Shown here in pieces: positions 25,465 to 37,550 of a stretch of DNA of 64,000 nt (position 1 is the first letter of the stretch; each line of letters opens with the position of its first letter). The notes below the pieces were generated by a model. It was not told the origin of the DNA. It saw nothing but the letters and a program-made list of their open reading frames with translations, and did not search any database. The position numbers and the translations under genes are program-made. Source of the stretch: Dirofilaria immitis (Eukaryota > Nematoda > Chromadorea > Rhabditida > Onchocercidae); assembly GCA_024305405.1 (NCBI GenBank), contig JAKNDB010000107.1, positions 310,001-374,000 on the forward strand, read 5' to 3'.

Positions 25465-26690
25465 CATTGGAATTTATAAGAAAGCTTGTTTCATTCTATT
25501 CTATAGGCAGTAATCCTTTGATTTTCATAAAAACATTGAAAGAGCATCTGTACAATAGTTTTGTTCATCGTTCTGTTCATTTTATAGATTCTACATATTT
25601 TTTCATTTCTTTTATGACATTTGCAACTTCTAATGAAAATTTAACCAGTATCTTGCTTAAACTTCTTACATCCTTCTACGCTTTCTATTTTGTATTCTTC
25701 AATATTTCTTTTTTTTTTTTTAAATTCGACAAACAACATTACTTATTATAATTCCTATGATTCTACTCAATGATTCGTGCATAAGTTTGTTTTAAGATGG
25801 TTTCGAATATTAGATTCTTTCATCTTTAAACATGTCTGCGATTGAAAGGAATATCTCAATATTTCTTTTTTTTTAAATTCGACAAACAACATTACTTATT
25901 ATAATTCCTATGATTCTACTCAATGATTCGTGCATAAGTTTGTTTTAAGATGGTTTCGAATATTAGATTCTTTCATCTTTAAACATGTCTGCGATTGAAA
26001 GGAATATCTCAATATTTCTTTTTTTTTTTAAATTCGACAAACAACATTACTTATTATAATTCCTATGATTCTACTCAATGATTCGTGCATAAGTTTGTTT
26101 TAAGATGGTTTCGAATATTAGATTCTTTCATCTTTAAACATGTCTGCGATTGAAAGGAATATCTAAATATTTCTTTTTTTTTAAATTCGACAAACAACAT
26201 TACTTATTATAATTCCTATGATTCTACTCAATGATTCGTGCATAAGTTTGTTTTAAGATGGTTTCGAATATTAGATTCTTTCATCTTTAAACATGTCTGC
26301 GATTGGAAGGAATATCGAGCAAATCTTTCACAGTTACTAAATTTGCTCTGAGTACGTCATCAAGATCATGGACATTGTAAGCAATATCATCGGCAATTGA
26401 GGCATCTTATGTTTCAACGATTGAGAATTCTTCAAGTTTTAGATCATATTTTTCATTATATTCTAGCAATAGTTGATTACTTGTGTGAGATACTGCATTT
26501 CGATCAAGCAAAAGACCGTTATGCTTTGCAATGCCTTCAATAATTTCCCAACTTAAACGTTATAGTCAAATTCATACTTCTTGCTAACGAGATTCAAATC
26601 TTGAATTGATTTCTTTAGAGCATTTTCTCCTGTGTGACCAAACGAAGGATGATCAAGGTCGTGTGATCAATCGCTATTCAATGCACTCAG
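25465..26690 (-). pseudogene. dgt: Wolbachia-derived dGTPase (HD-domain triphosphohydrolase) remnant
   Basis: Bacterial dGTP triphosphohydrolases are HD-domain enzymes. On the minus strand the order of family landmarks is kept: HDLDHPSFGHTGENALKKSI near 26660-26610 (family motif HDLGHxPFGHxGE), a GIAKHNGLLLDRNAVSH segment near 26530, LEEFSIVETQDASIADDIAY and NVHDLDDVLRANLVTVKDLL near 26440-26330, then a C-terminal part (LVKFSLEVANVIKEMKKY) near 25650 on the far side of the tandem array. Multiple stops and frameshifts rule out function; the G of HDLGH is replaced by D. The array at 25701-26318 interrupts it and is made of dgt-like sequence. Identification rests on recognised motifs, not on a search. 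Confidence 0.72.
25701..26318. repeat. Four-copy ~155-bp tandem array inside the dgt remnant
   Basis: Copies begin at 25701, 25858, 26011 and 26166, each with AATATTTC, a poly-T run of variable length and AAATTCGACAAACAACATTA, ending with the ATTGAAAGGAATATC segment. Units are 153-157 bp and nearly identical apart from the T-run and a few substitutions. Read on the minus strand, the unit has dGTPase-like text (ADMFKDER near one end, SLSRIIGIIISNVVC near the other), so it is a piece of the insertion that was multiplied after transfer. The last copy joins straight into the better preserved dgt sequence at ~26315. Confidence 0.9.
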
Positions 26691-26889
26691 TAATATCCTC
26701 ATATAAACCTAAGCCTGCGTGCAATAGATCTTGCAATTTAAATACTGCACAATCGGGATTGTAGGCACGATTGAAGATGCCAGAAGAATTAAATCTACTA
26801 ATGAATTCATCTTTTCAGCATCACTTACCTCATCTGCTAGATATCGGATATGAGAGTAAAATGTTCACATTTAGTAGAAATATCGCACT

Positions 26890-27659
26890 TAATATATCAT
26901 GTATTAAACAATAGGACACTTTCTGCACATCCGGATTAAACATATTAACTATATCATCTAAGCCTTTTAAATTTATTCTAGGCCATAACAACATTGATTC
27001 CTTGCTTTACCAAAAAAAAAAAATCTAATGCTTGGATCTATATGTTTAATTAATATGTATTCACATTCAGCTAATAGATACTAGTAACTTTCAGATCTGG
27101 CAAAAAAACCTGTATTATTGTTTGCTGTTCAAGTGTATCACTAATAGCACTTTTATTTGCATCTTCAACATTTTGAGTAGCGAAAATCACAAAAGCATTC
27201 AACTTCCTCGGCACTTTCAACCAGACTTTTTATTTTAGGTGCAAAAATTGAGTTATCTCTTTTAACACCCATGTCTCATTAAGAACAATAATAGATAAAG
27301 TGCCATCAAGCCATATATATACTAATCCTATGAAACAAATAAATCAAGATCGATCCAAGAGGAACGGGATCTTTGAGCAAGTTAGCCATTTCAAAGCCAA
27401 ATATCCTTACTTTCGAAAAATCTAACAAGTCTTCTTTATTGTCAAATACTGCAACATGAGAATCATCACAATGCCACATAGATATTACTCCAGCTAGAGT
27501 ATCCAGGCCTGCAAATCCTAAAAATGGTATGAGATTTCTTAAAAATCTATTTTCTTTTCTCAATTTAAAATTTCCTTCAATTGCATCATAAATTCGTGTA
27601 ATATTCTCTGAAGTGAATTTATCGTTGTATGCCGAGATTAAAGATTTTATCCAGTCCAT
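26890..27659 (-). pseudogene. virB4: Wolbachia-derived virB4 C-terminal remnant (type IV secretion ATPase)
   Basis: VirB4 is the ATPase of the Rickettsiales type IV secretion system. An open stretch at 27306-27659 begins MDWIKSLISAYNDKFTSEN and contains AIEGNFKLRKENRFLRNLIP, VISMWHCDDSHVAVFDNKED and FGFEMANLLKDPVPLGSILI, all close to the rickettsial protein. Beyond it, broken frames continue co-linearly: IIVLNETW (Walker B, normally IIVLDEAW), FVIFATQNVEDANKSAISDT, LVKQGINVV and INLKGLDDIVNM, the normal C-terminus. Only about the last third of the gene is present and Walker A is absent. The ATG-initiated 117-codon ORF is a fragment, not a gene. Confidence 0.87.
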
Positions 27660-28800
27660 TTTAAAAATGTTCTCTTATCAAGAGTATCATCAAATTGTAG
27701 GGGATTAAAATTTGTTTAGTCTAGCTTCTATTATAATGTAGCAGCAACGATATAGATGAAGATTTTAGCTATAAACTTTAGTATTTTGGATAGTTTAGAT
27801 TCCTTCTTGTAAGCATCGTTCTTGTGAGCATTAACAATATTCAAAAAAGTTAGGCACACAAAATCAACGTTATTAGTTGGAACATTAGGTACGATAATTG
27901 AAATAAGTAAAAAAGCGTTGATTAGCTTTTTCAGGTACTAGCTGGTTTGGCGCTATGACTTAACGATGCAAAATAAATAGTTTTGGCCACTGGCCATTGG
28001 CAATCAATTTTGCATGTGATAGGATTCTCTCGCTAATTTTTTTTAGATAAATTAACTTCCATTGGCTTTACCATACTCATGTTATGCTAATTTTACTAAC
28101 AACAGAAATTTTAGAGATGATTGTTTTGCAGAAATCGATTTTTTTCTTTTTAAATCTATTATGGTAAAAATAGAATGTATCGCAAAAAAAAAAAATTAAA
28201 AAATCCAATATATGGAATTAATACAAAATCAAATTCTTTTTAATTCTTAAAGTTCCTTATTCTTATTCTACACAATGAATTGTATCCAAAAAAAATTCTG
28301 ACATTTTTCTGAGATGAATTTAATTCAAAAACGAAAGAGCTATCATTCCAAAACTGCGACAGTACGAAAAAATTGACATAACTTACAACAAGAGATTTCG
28401 GTGTATTATTATTTTGGGCTGCCTAGTTTTCGAAAATTTTGATTTCTCAGTGAAACTATTTGAATAGTAAATTGTAATCAAAAATTCGATATTAATTCAT
28501 GCAATTCGAAAACTAATGTTTCAACATAATCAATCGAACAATACTGATATTAGTGTATTTAATATATTTTGCTAATTACTGTTAATTATATATTTTGTTA
28601 TTGGAATTATATATCAATGCTCTAAAAACTTTTTGAAATTATGTATTCATGCAAAAGATCGATAAAGAAAAGAATACAATGCAATTAAATAATAATTGTT
28701 TCAAAAGCGATTGTTATCAATAAAAACGAACAATACTAATTAATAGATATTATAATATAAAAATAAAAATGTTTTCTACACTTACATCAGATCAAGTATC
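27660..28800. other. Spacer right of the insertion, with one open stretch of possible bacterial origin
   Basis: Mostly AT-rich without genes. On the minus strand about 27935-27738 there is a stop-free run of roughly 65 codons without its own ATG, beginning KKLINAFLLISIIVPNVP (signal-peptide-like) and ending FIAKIFIYIVAATL before two stops. It could be a further remnant of the insertion, whose right boundary would then lie near 27.95 kb; the family is not recognised. Confidence 0.35.
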
Positions 28801-31172
28801 TCATTGTTCATAACTACCAAATATCGGAGATAACATCTGTTTCAAAAGATCTGCTGTATAAAAAGGCACAAATTGTACAAAATTCGCTTCGGTATAACCA
28901 AGTAATAATCCTATAAAGAAAAATTTAAAAGGAAAAAAGATTTTAGAAGTCTAAAAAAACACTTTGAATTCAAAACTTCAAGGCTAAATTAAATGATTCA
29001 AGATTTTGAACTTTCGAATTTTGGAAATCTTTCTGCTAAAATGCCAGCAGTTTCAAAGTATAATTTCGAAAGAGAAGCTTTATGCTCGTACCAACTGTAA
29101 CCATGAACAAATTATTTATCCCTAACAAAAAAAGAAAGAAGTCAAAAATATGAACCCATTACAACATCGCTAGCATAGTGTCTACCAATAAAAATTCGAG
29201 AAGCTCCCAATATAAACGGAAATAATTTCAAAAAGAAAGTGATGAAGTACGGAAGCGAATAGAAGTTCAAGCTGAAATGATAAACAACATTTCATTTGTA
29301 AGTTTAATTTAAGGTTACAAGAATGGCAATGGAATATTTTAAAGTACATCAGAAATAAAAACAAAACTTTTCCTAATCTGCATATACAAAGTTTCTTTTC
29401 TTGGTTTTCATTTTAAAAATTGAAAAATGAAAGTTCATACCATAATATCGATAACATTGCGCTACGAGAGGAATGACCAGAAGGAAATGAAAATTTATCG
29501 AAATAAGGCGCTTCATAAAGCTGCAATATTTTTCGAAAGTAGAATAACGATTATCCGATAATGTCTGATACTACATAACTTTTTAATTATTTTTTATTAA
29601 TGGGCATTGCTTTTACCAATTATGTGTTGATTTGGGAATAGATAAGTTATTAGGACACGGTTGTTATCGCTAATTTGATAACTTTGGCTCAAGTTTTTCT
29701 TTTGCTGAGTTTGGGGTAGTTTCAGTGTATGATAAGTTTTCTATTCTATTTATTTCATTTTACTTTGATCATTATTATTTTTGATTGACGTACATTTGTT
29801 TTATTTCTTTTCATTTTTATGGAGCTAGATTTAATATTTATTGTCATGGTGATTATGATAAGGTTCATTTTTTCTAGGATATTGGCTTAAGGATTGATTG
29901 GATATTCTTTTTATTTCATTGTTAATTACGAAGGATTACTTCAAAAAATTTAAACTTTCAAATTTGAATTTATAACTTATGTTATAAAGAGTGGCAGAAG
30001 AATAGTTATGGTAAAATTTAAATAAATGTAAAAAGGAAAAAGTTTAAAATAGCAGATTGAAAAGACAAAGAAGGAGTGAAAATTTATGATATAAATCTTT
30101 TTAGTAAGTTTATTTGAAAAAACTGATAGCATAATTCTGGCTACATAATAAAAATTTGAAACAATCATATACCTGGTCTTTAACATCAAAAGATGGCCGC
30201 GATCTTTTACGATTCCTTTAACAGTTCCAACAATTACCAAATCAGCATATAGACCTTAAAAATTCATCGATTTTTAAACCAAAAATATTTCAGGTTCTAA
30301 TTTTTGCAAAAGAAACGAAAATTCTGATTTTGATAATTTTGGAAAAAATTGTTCAAAAAATTAAAATGCTTACCCAATATTAATACAGTCAATTTATATC
30401 TGGTATTCAACGAAAAATTATATTTCACAGATAGGAGAAACATAAATGAACTGTAAATAATATCATTGACCTTATTCGAAATTTAAAAACTATAAAATAT
30501 AAAGATATTATGAGTGGCTAAAAATTCATCAAAATTATCCGTTAGATTTATAAAAAATATAGTGAATGAATTCTCCTACGCCAAAGTCATCTCATATGAT
30601 TACAAAATATAAAACGATTTTATGGATTAATAATAACAACTTTCATTTAAATTACTTTTATTACCTAAAAATTAGCCATAAAGCACCATGCATTGCCCAT
30701 TCCATGCATAAAAAGATGAAGCGTAAATCGCTATGTGAATCGAGAGCAGCATTCAATACTAAGAGGTTCGTGATTTTACGATCCCAAATCCACAATTGTG
30801 TTTGAACTAAAATTAATTAAAAGTTATGGGCAAAAAAAAATACTTCAATCAAACAAAATGTTTACATCAATAATACTTGTTTTTACTGAAGCTACTCTAT
30901 CTTACTACTTTCAATAGCATATTTGTTGGCTGAAATCGCTTCTATGCTTCAATGACAATTACCAACAGTATTTCGGTTATTTCTACTAAAGATTTCAAAT
31001 CCACTTCTTATTAAACCCATTTACGACCCGAAACTTCTGACTATACGAATTTTTCCCATCATAAAATTGTAAGACTAAATTTTCATTAAATTCAAAAACC
31101 TACTCATCAGTAGCTTATTGATAATATGTATGTATATAACAGTAAAATACAAAAAAACTTACTGTCCACCAT
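28801..31172 (-). CDS. PLPP6: PAP2-family polyisoprenoid/lipid phosphatase (PLPP6/PPAPDC2-like)
   Basis: PLPP6 dephosphorylates presqualene and polyisoprenoid diphosphates in the ER/nuclear envelope membrane. Exons: 31163-31172, 30665-30806, 30374-30450, 30173-30254, 29441-29520, 29156-29271, 28801-28910, giving about 205 residues. All three PAP2 motifs are visible: KGIVKxxxRP in the exon at 30173, SFPSGHSSRSAM in the exon at 29441, and SRIFIGRHYASD in the exon at 29156, so the catalytic His and Asp residues are present. Hydrophobic stretches (ADLVIVGTVKGIV, FITFFLKLFPFILGASRIF) fit a membrane protein. Motif 1 is only in frame if the T4 run at 30205-30208 is T5; as written it reads DRGH instead of RSRP. 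The start is the weakest call: exon 1 supplies only MVD; upstream codons look protein-like but meet a TAA. Confidence 0.88.
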
Positions 31173-31794
31173 ACTCAGTATTTGTTCAAGTAACCTTTTA
31201 TCACTGTCGACTTAGAGCTTAGATATTATCGAAGGAATATCGTTCATCATTGAACAACCGAAATCACTCTTCACCTCTATCTCGAGTACTCGAATACCTA
31301 GCGATTCACATAAAACGAATCTAATAGTATCCAACATCCATTGTATCAAGCTTCATTTATATCAACGTTTTCAAGAGTAATACATAATGCGTTATGCGCA
31401 TGACTCCAACATTCGTCATTTTTTATATTTTTATACTATATAATATTGTTATATACAAGATGAAGAAGCAAACAGTTACATAAGTGAGAATAAAATATGA
31501 GAAAATTTCGATTCATATTTTATTCTTTTCCGTCGTTCAAAATACTGTCAAAATTATAAACTGGAAAGAGATTATCATATGTACTTGGTTTGATAACTAA
31601 TTTTCAAAGGTAAAAAAGTTAAAAAGAAAAACTCCACTGAAGCCGAAAAAAATGCTACCGAACTTGAATGCTTTAAACAATGCAACTCATTACGGACTAT
31701 TTTTAATTGCTTGAGTTTGCCATTCTTACAATTAATGAACCATTCCTTTAAAAGTTCTATTCAATAACAAACGCAAAATCTCATTTGGATAATT
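31173..31794. other. Spacer between SLU7 3' end and PLPP6 5' end
   Basis: SLU7 (upstream on the minus strand) ends at 31795 and PLPP6 starts at 31172, about 620 bp apart, in the same orientation. The interval is AT-rich and I see no exon. The two could share a transcription unit, but the gap is longer than a typical nematode intercistronic spacer. Confidence 0.5.
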
Positions 31795-34700
31795 TCACGA
31801 AATTAATTTCTTTTGTTTCTTCGAATTTTTCTCTTTTATAAATGCAGACATTGGATCGTCAGCATAAATTTTTGTTAATTTATAGGCTTCCATTTCAGTA
31901 AGTGTTGGAGCGTTTACGTCATAACTGGAATGATAGCGCCGTTTTCGATCATCCTGAAAATTTATATTATTAATATTTCTCTGCCTGAATTTTTATTAAT
32001 ATAATTTTATTAACAACTATTACTATCAATAAATACTTCTTTACTATTAAAAACCCCCACCGAAAATAATAACCTTCTGATTAGTACGTAATTTTATGTG
32101 ACATATGATCCGTGATTATACGACTTGATTCACAAAAACCGATAATTTCTCTTACTTTTCTCATCAAAAAGGTAGTGACTGCAATAATTCCTCACATCAG
32201 AGAAGATAATGGTAGCAGAAATATTTGAAGTAAAGTAGCTCTCTTTTTACAGAAGTTGAAATAAATACCATTTGTTCTTCAGCATTTTTCCGATCTTCAT
32301 TGATCTTTTTAATTGCATGTTCAAGCTCTTTTTCCTGCTTTTCTTATCATCCGATGAAATATCACTCGAACTTTCTCTTTTCTTTAACTTCGCCGCTTTT
32401 TTGTTTTTGTCTTTCCGTTCTTTTTGTCGCCTTCTCTTTTCTCTTTTTCTTTTACGTCTTCTTTCGTCACGTTTGACTAAATATAACAAACAGCAAATTT
32501 TTTTATATCCTCAAATACAAAAAAATTAATGATGACGAAAAATAAAAATTAATAAATTTTCGCTTGAATTTGAACAGTATTTGTGCTCATATTTCAAGAT
32601 AATGTTACATACCTTTCTCAAGCTCATACTGCCGTTCTTTCTCGCGTTCCCTTTCTCTTTCAGCATCTTTCTCGGAATCAGTAACCTCTGAAGATGATTC
32701 ATCATCAGCAGAGGAACTTCCTTCTTCTTTCAACTCATTTTCTGGTACTGCGTCTGAAAAACCATTTACATGCAAATGGAAATAACGGCAAGTAACCATA
32801 TAGAGATTAGTTGACTTTCCGCTTTAATAATTGATAAAAATATACCAGTAGTTTCTTTTTGACATTTAAATCTGTGTTCATGTTTTGTGGTAAGACAGCT
32901 GCTTCTACATCCAATGCATTTCTAGCTTTACCAGCTTCACCAAGACAATATGAGTTCTTCATCAAAGAATGACAACATGCATAACCCCACTGTCCTGATT
33001 TCCAATAAGATCCCCAAACAGATTTGTGATTATTCAAGTACCTAAAGATAAAAATATGACATCATTGCCGAACGTTAATAAATTTAAATTTACATAGTTA
33101 TGTATTCTTTACATATTTATTGAAAACATTTGTGAAAATCCTATGCATTATTCAGCTTTAAAATTTCCTTCAAATTCATAATTCCCTAAAAGACTATGAA
33201 AAAATAACATAAGTCAACTTACTTATCTTCTTCATAACGACTTCGTATCACTCTCCGCTCTTCACCACTGATCACTTTTCCTTTTCTGTTATATTCCACA
33301 TAATTCTCCGTTTGTGCCAATAACAGTTCCTTCGGTGGTGCATGTAAATATTCCTAGAAATATTTGCAATATTCTGGAGTTCGTTCCTCCCTTATTTTCG
33401 TCCTCCTTTAGGCAGAAATATGTGATTTTAAAAAGATAATAGAGGATCTTATCAAAAATTTCATTGATAATAAAAGTGAAATTCAAATAAAACCGAAAAG
33501 GGTCAATTCTCAGCAAGAAAAATAATCTAACATTTTTTAAATATAAATGCTGAAATTGATCGGTATTATACTTACCTCCCCACCATACTTTTCCAATAAT
33601 TTGCTTTTATGCTCTTCTTTCGCACTCGATTTTTGTTGTTCAAATTCCTTCTTCATTGCTTCTAACTTTGTTGGCTCAGCCAACGCATGAACGTCAATCC
33701 CTATATTGAGATAATAAAATTAATGACAGAAACTAAAAACGTGTTTAATCGAATCAATAAAAACTAACACGTTACATGTAAATTTTCATTAAAAACACAT
33801 ATCAACATTTCTGCTTGCACAGTTTCTTTTTTAGAAATTTTTTCTTTGGCATAGAATCTTTGCAGCTGCTATAATGATTTTTTAATCTATGATTAATATC
33901 GGCAATTAATCATGATTAAAAACGAACAAAATAAAATCTAGAAGTTCAAATGAAATTTAGAAGTTGCAATACCCAATTTTGTAAATCCAAATAAAATCTA
34001 GAAGTTGCAATTCTCAATTTTGCATGTTCTCTATACATCACACAAAATTTCAGCCTTCATTTCTTATTGGAATGATGACAAACTTCGTTTAATAGAATAC
34101 TTCATGGATAAGAGAGAAAAGAGAACTCCATAGAAGAAAGAATGATTTCATTCTAAATTTTTTCACATAAAAACTAGGTATATCCTATTGTATGTAGTAA
34201 CTTTATTTTATGAAGCTTTTCTCTTTAATCATAAGATATGATTAACCTTTACAACGAGCCTGCCATGCGAATACCTGTGCTTCATTAGCTTGTACTACTT
34301 CACCTGTACAACGTATAAAGTTTTCGCCAGCAAATTTCGCCGCCTCCTTTTCTTTTCCAGGCACATTCTACAAAGTAATAATCTCAACACAAAATCTTAT
34401 TCTGACTTCGATGATTGGAAAAATACAAAATCTCATTCTGTTTGCAGAACAGTTAAAGCAATGATAAAATAAAAAAAAAAAAACGATATATGTTTTATAA
34501 TGAAAATTATTTACTGCAAATGGATTTTCCCTCATCGAACGCGACTTTGGATCATAATAAGGCCCATTTGGATCCAAATTATATAAGTATTTTGCAGTAT
34601 CTTCTCTGAAAATACCTTTTAATTGATATCAATATTTAAAACACATCGAATAATGCCAGTGAATCCCTTATATGCATACCTAATACGAAGATTCCTCACA

Positions 34701-36147
34701 GTGATTCGTGTTCTCGAATCCATATCAACAGTCACACCTGCCATATCAGCATCATCAGCATACATATCTTCGTCTGCAGGCTCCTCTGCTACATGATGAT
34801 TACCTTCTCCAGTTTCCAATTCTTCTTTCAAAAGTTCCCTTTCATCTAAAACAAATGAAATTAATCTGAAGTACAGTTATCGAAGATATAACACTCAAAT
34901 TTCAAATTCAAATAATTAAAGAAAACGAAATTACCTTTTCTTCCCTGAGAAGCTTTCTTGTTTGTTCCAGTTTTTCGTGCTCCTCAACAACCTGCTTATA
35001 TGTCTGCGGGTCATATCCATTCCATCGATCTCGTTTTGCATCCCAACCAAGCGTTAAGTTTGGCTGCAATTATAATTTTCTACGATACAATGCTGAAAAA
35101 AAAATTTCATATACTGAAAAAAGGAGACAGTCACAACAAAAACAATTGATAAAATCTCAATTATGCCCAGTCTTACTGTAAAACATGATTTAAACTTAAC
35201 TCATTATAACTTAAACGTTGGATCATAATTTTGTGTACAACGAAGAAATCTTTTAGATTCAGTTGACTTGATAAATTAAAGAGTTTAGGAGACAAACCTG
35301 AATGTAGTCGTCTGGGAAATATCCTTATTTGTCCACTTCGCACCAATTTTACGAGGTCTTTCCAAACAGTCCTTCTTTTGATGCGTCATAGCACCACAAT
35401 TTTCACATGCACCCTAATTTTTACAACAATACTATTACAAAAATCAAAAAATTAACAAATTTTGAATACTTAATTCAAATTTAGACTAACCTCTCGAAAC
35501 TTCGTAGCTCTTTCATTTGTTGTGCCTCTTTTATACCAATCGTCAATTGATGACCATTTAATCTGTCTTTCTTCATGTGGCCTTTGATGCTAAAATCGAG
35601 TATTTCTAGAGAAATGAATGAATAAAGTTATAATATTCAATAAAAATGAATAAATAATCATTTCCGTTTCCTTTCTAACTTTTGAAAAAGAAAAAAAACA
35701 ATTATTTATAATTATATTTTTTCATTTTCAGATATATTTTCTTAAATAACGCCGGAATTAAATCCTTAAATTAACCTGTAGAGTAGGACCATCAGCTGGT
35801 ACATACCACGGATTCTTTGCAATGAATTCTGGAATATGCGGATTGATATCACGTCCTGTGACAACATCTACTGTTGCTGGAGCTATGCCTAATTTTTGCT
35901 CTTCTTCCAAATCCTTCAAAAAAACTTTTCGTTTCAATGTAAAGTTAGAAAAAAAAGCTTTTAATTACTTATTTGTGATCATTTATTTATAATATTTTAG
36001 AAAAATTAAAACGAATGATAAAAGTTTAATATTTACCTTTTGCTTCCTGTATTCATCCTTACTTTTCCGTCCTTCTTGTACACCACCTATTCCAATTTCT
36101 TGTCGAAGCAATTTTGATACAGGAATTTCTGAAGCACTTGATGCCAT
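31795..36147 (-). CDS. SLU7: Pre-mRNA splicing factor SLU7
   Basis: SLU7 acts in the second catalytic step of splicing, helping choose the 3' splice site. Fourteen exons: 36037-36147, 35776-35913, 35491-35589, 35298-35413, 34935-35063, 34680-34845, 34515-34605, 34247-34367, 33576-33700, 33223-33353, 32846-33041, 32613-32753, 32269-32476, 31795-31953. ATG lies 10 bases after a TATATTTAG acceptor. Landmarks: N-terminal [18 protein letters not shown], the CCHC zinc knuckle [57 protein letters not shown] (diagnostic), and an acidic then Lys/Arg-rich tail ending [11 protein letters not shown] and KKQKKLIS. Four exons are one base short in homopolymers: GGG 35314-35316, T4 34936-34939, the T3/T5 pair within 32852-32860, and T4 32339-32342. 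Each correction restores both the conserved protein and the exon phase. Confidence 0.95.
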
Positions 36148-36419
36148 TTCTTTTCCTTCTAAATAATATAATTTCATTGAAGCCATGTTATTTGAAAACA
36201 AAAAAATCATACTATATCGATTTTATAACATTTGTTTATATTGAATTAATGCAAAAAAAAAGAACCTTTTTAAAATAGCTTTTAATGAAACGCTTAGAGA
36301 ATCTTAGCCATAACCATTCAGAACAATACTCCGAACACCTTCTGGCTTATCTATAATAAGAATAGAATGTAGAGGTCAACCGTAAAATACCGTAGGTTAT
36401 ATGCAAACCTGGCAGGTCA
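36148..36419. promoter_or_regulatory. Candidate divergent promoter between SLU7 and the plus-strand gene cluster
   Basis: About 270 bp separate the SLU7 start (minus strand) from the first plausible plus-strand start codon at 36420. Head-to-head spacing this short implies a shared promoter region. No TATA box or specific factor site is asserted; nematode promoters are usually not recognisable by eye and trans-splicing hides the true transcription start. Confidence 0.4.
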
Positions 36420-37475
36420 ATGAGTAGTGATATCGCGCAAGTAAGTTTTTGTATGGTGTGCAATAATTATCTATGATTACTTCTCAGTATGTAATACAAA
36501 TAAACTGAGCGATGTAGTAATGCTTGCAACTAGATATGTACGTATAACTTTGTAGTATACGTGACCTGCAACGATACGTCATGTAAAGTCATGTCACGTA
36601 GCTATTCATTTCTATTGTAATAACGCAAGGTTTATGCATTTATTGCTATATATGATAAATTTTATTGGATTAATAAAGTTTGAATGATATTTTTTAGCTC
36701 AAGGAATTTCTTACGGTTTACAATTCTCTGACAGATTCGTGTTTTCGATCGTGCATCCGAGAATTCAATCATCATCAGTTAATTGAATCTGAAACAGAAT
36801 GTATCAATAAATGTAATTAATACTTTTATTTCATCTCTAAGTTAGAGCTATAGCAGCTTTATTTACTTGAAGTTTGTTTGTTCAACAATGCATCTGAATT
36901 TAGCAGATGACTTTATGAAATTCAAAGTTTGATCTAATTGGAGGATTTAAACTTTCTGAGCTTTGGCCTTCTAAGCTTCTCTTTCAGTCCATTGAAATAT
37001 CTTTCTTCACTTTGACATGTATTGTGTATCAAGTATTTCCTTCCTCTTCGAAATCGTATTGAATATCTAAATGGGGTTTCATGAAAGATTGGATATTAAA
37101 CAGTATTAATCGTTATGATTTTCATTATGTTCTTACTTCTGAGTATTTTTTTAATATTCCCGTATATTTTTCAAGTCAAGCAGCAGTATTTTTTAATTGA
37201 AATCTATTATTTTGAAGTACCTAGTATAGGTTCGTACATACTGCAATGTATATCTATCGGATAAGGAATTAGTTAAACTAGCTATTTTTGAAATTATTCA
37301 TGTTTGGGTAAATAATTTGTTTGAGAGATTTATGAATGTTATTTTTGAATTTTTGAATATACACTATATTTTTACAGGTATTGATAAGCACATACGAACA
37401 AATCAACGTCTAATGCTAATATTTGCTGAACAAGCGCCAAATAAGCTATTTGGAAAAGGAGAATCATCAAAATAA
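36420..37475 (+). CDS. Unidentified small gene upstream of EXOSC4 (first and last exon only)
   Basis: A first exon MSSDIAQ (36420-36440) ends in a perfect GTAAGT donor. A terminal exon at 37378-37475 follows a TTTTTACAG acceptor and reads [20 protein letters not shown] then [11 protein letters not shown] and stop. The two do not join in phase, so at least one internal exon (or a base error) is missing from my model. The last 30 residues look like genuine protein. I do not recognise the family. The stop lies only ~65 bp before the EXOSC4 splice acceptor. Confidence 0.4.
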
Positions 37476-37550
37476 TAGTTCGTTTTTCTTTGTTTCTTTT
37501 TCCTTTTCTTTTTATTATTTTTAATTCTTATGTGCTTGTAGGAATAAACT
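37476..37550 (+). promoter_or_regulatory. Candidate operon intercistronic spacer with U-rich tract and trans-splice acceptor
   Basis: Between the upstream stop and the EXOSC4 start lie 75 bp: a strongly T-rich stretch (37478-37530) and then TGCTTGTAG, an acceptor placed 10 bases before the ATG. In C. elegans operons the gap is about 100 bp and contains a U-rich element that promotes downstream trans-splicing. The similarity is seen; that it is a functional operon is inferred. Confidence 0.45.

Noticed and set aside
25467..25751. 94-codon plus-strand ORF next to the tandem array
   Set aside because: The opposite strand shows the dgt remnant (LVKFSLEVANVIKEMKKY); the plus-strand frame is its antisense shadow.
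27306..27659. 117-codon ATG-initiated ORF as an intact gene
   Set aside because: It is only an uninterrupted piece of the virB4 remnant; homologous sequence continues past its stop in other frames.
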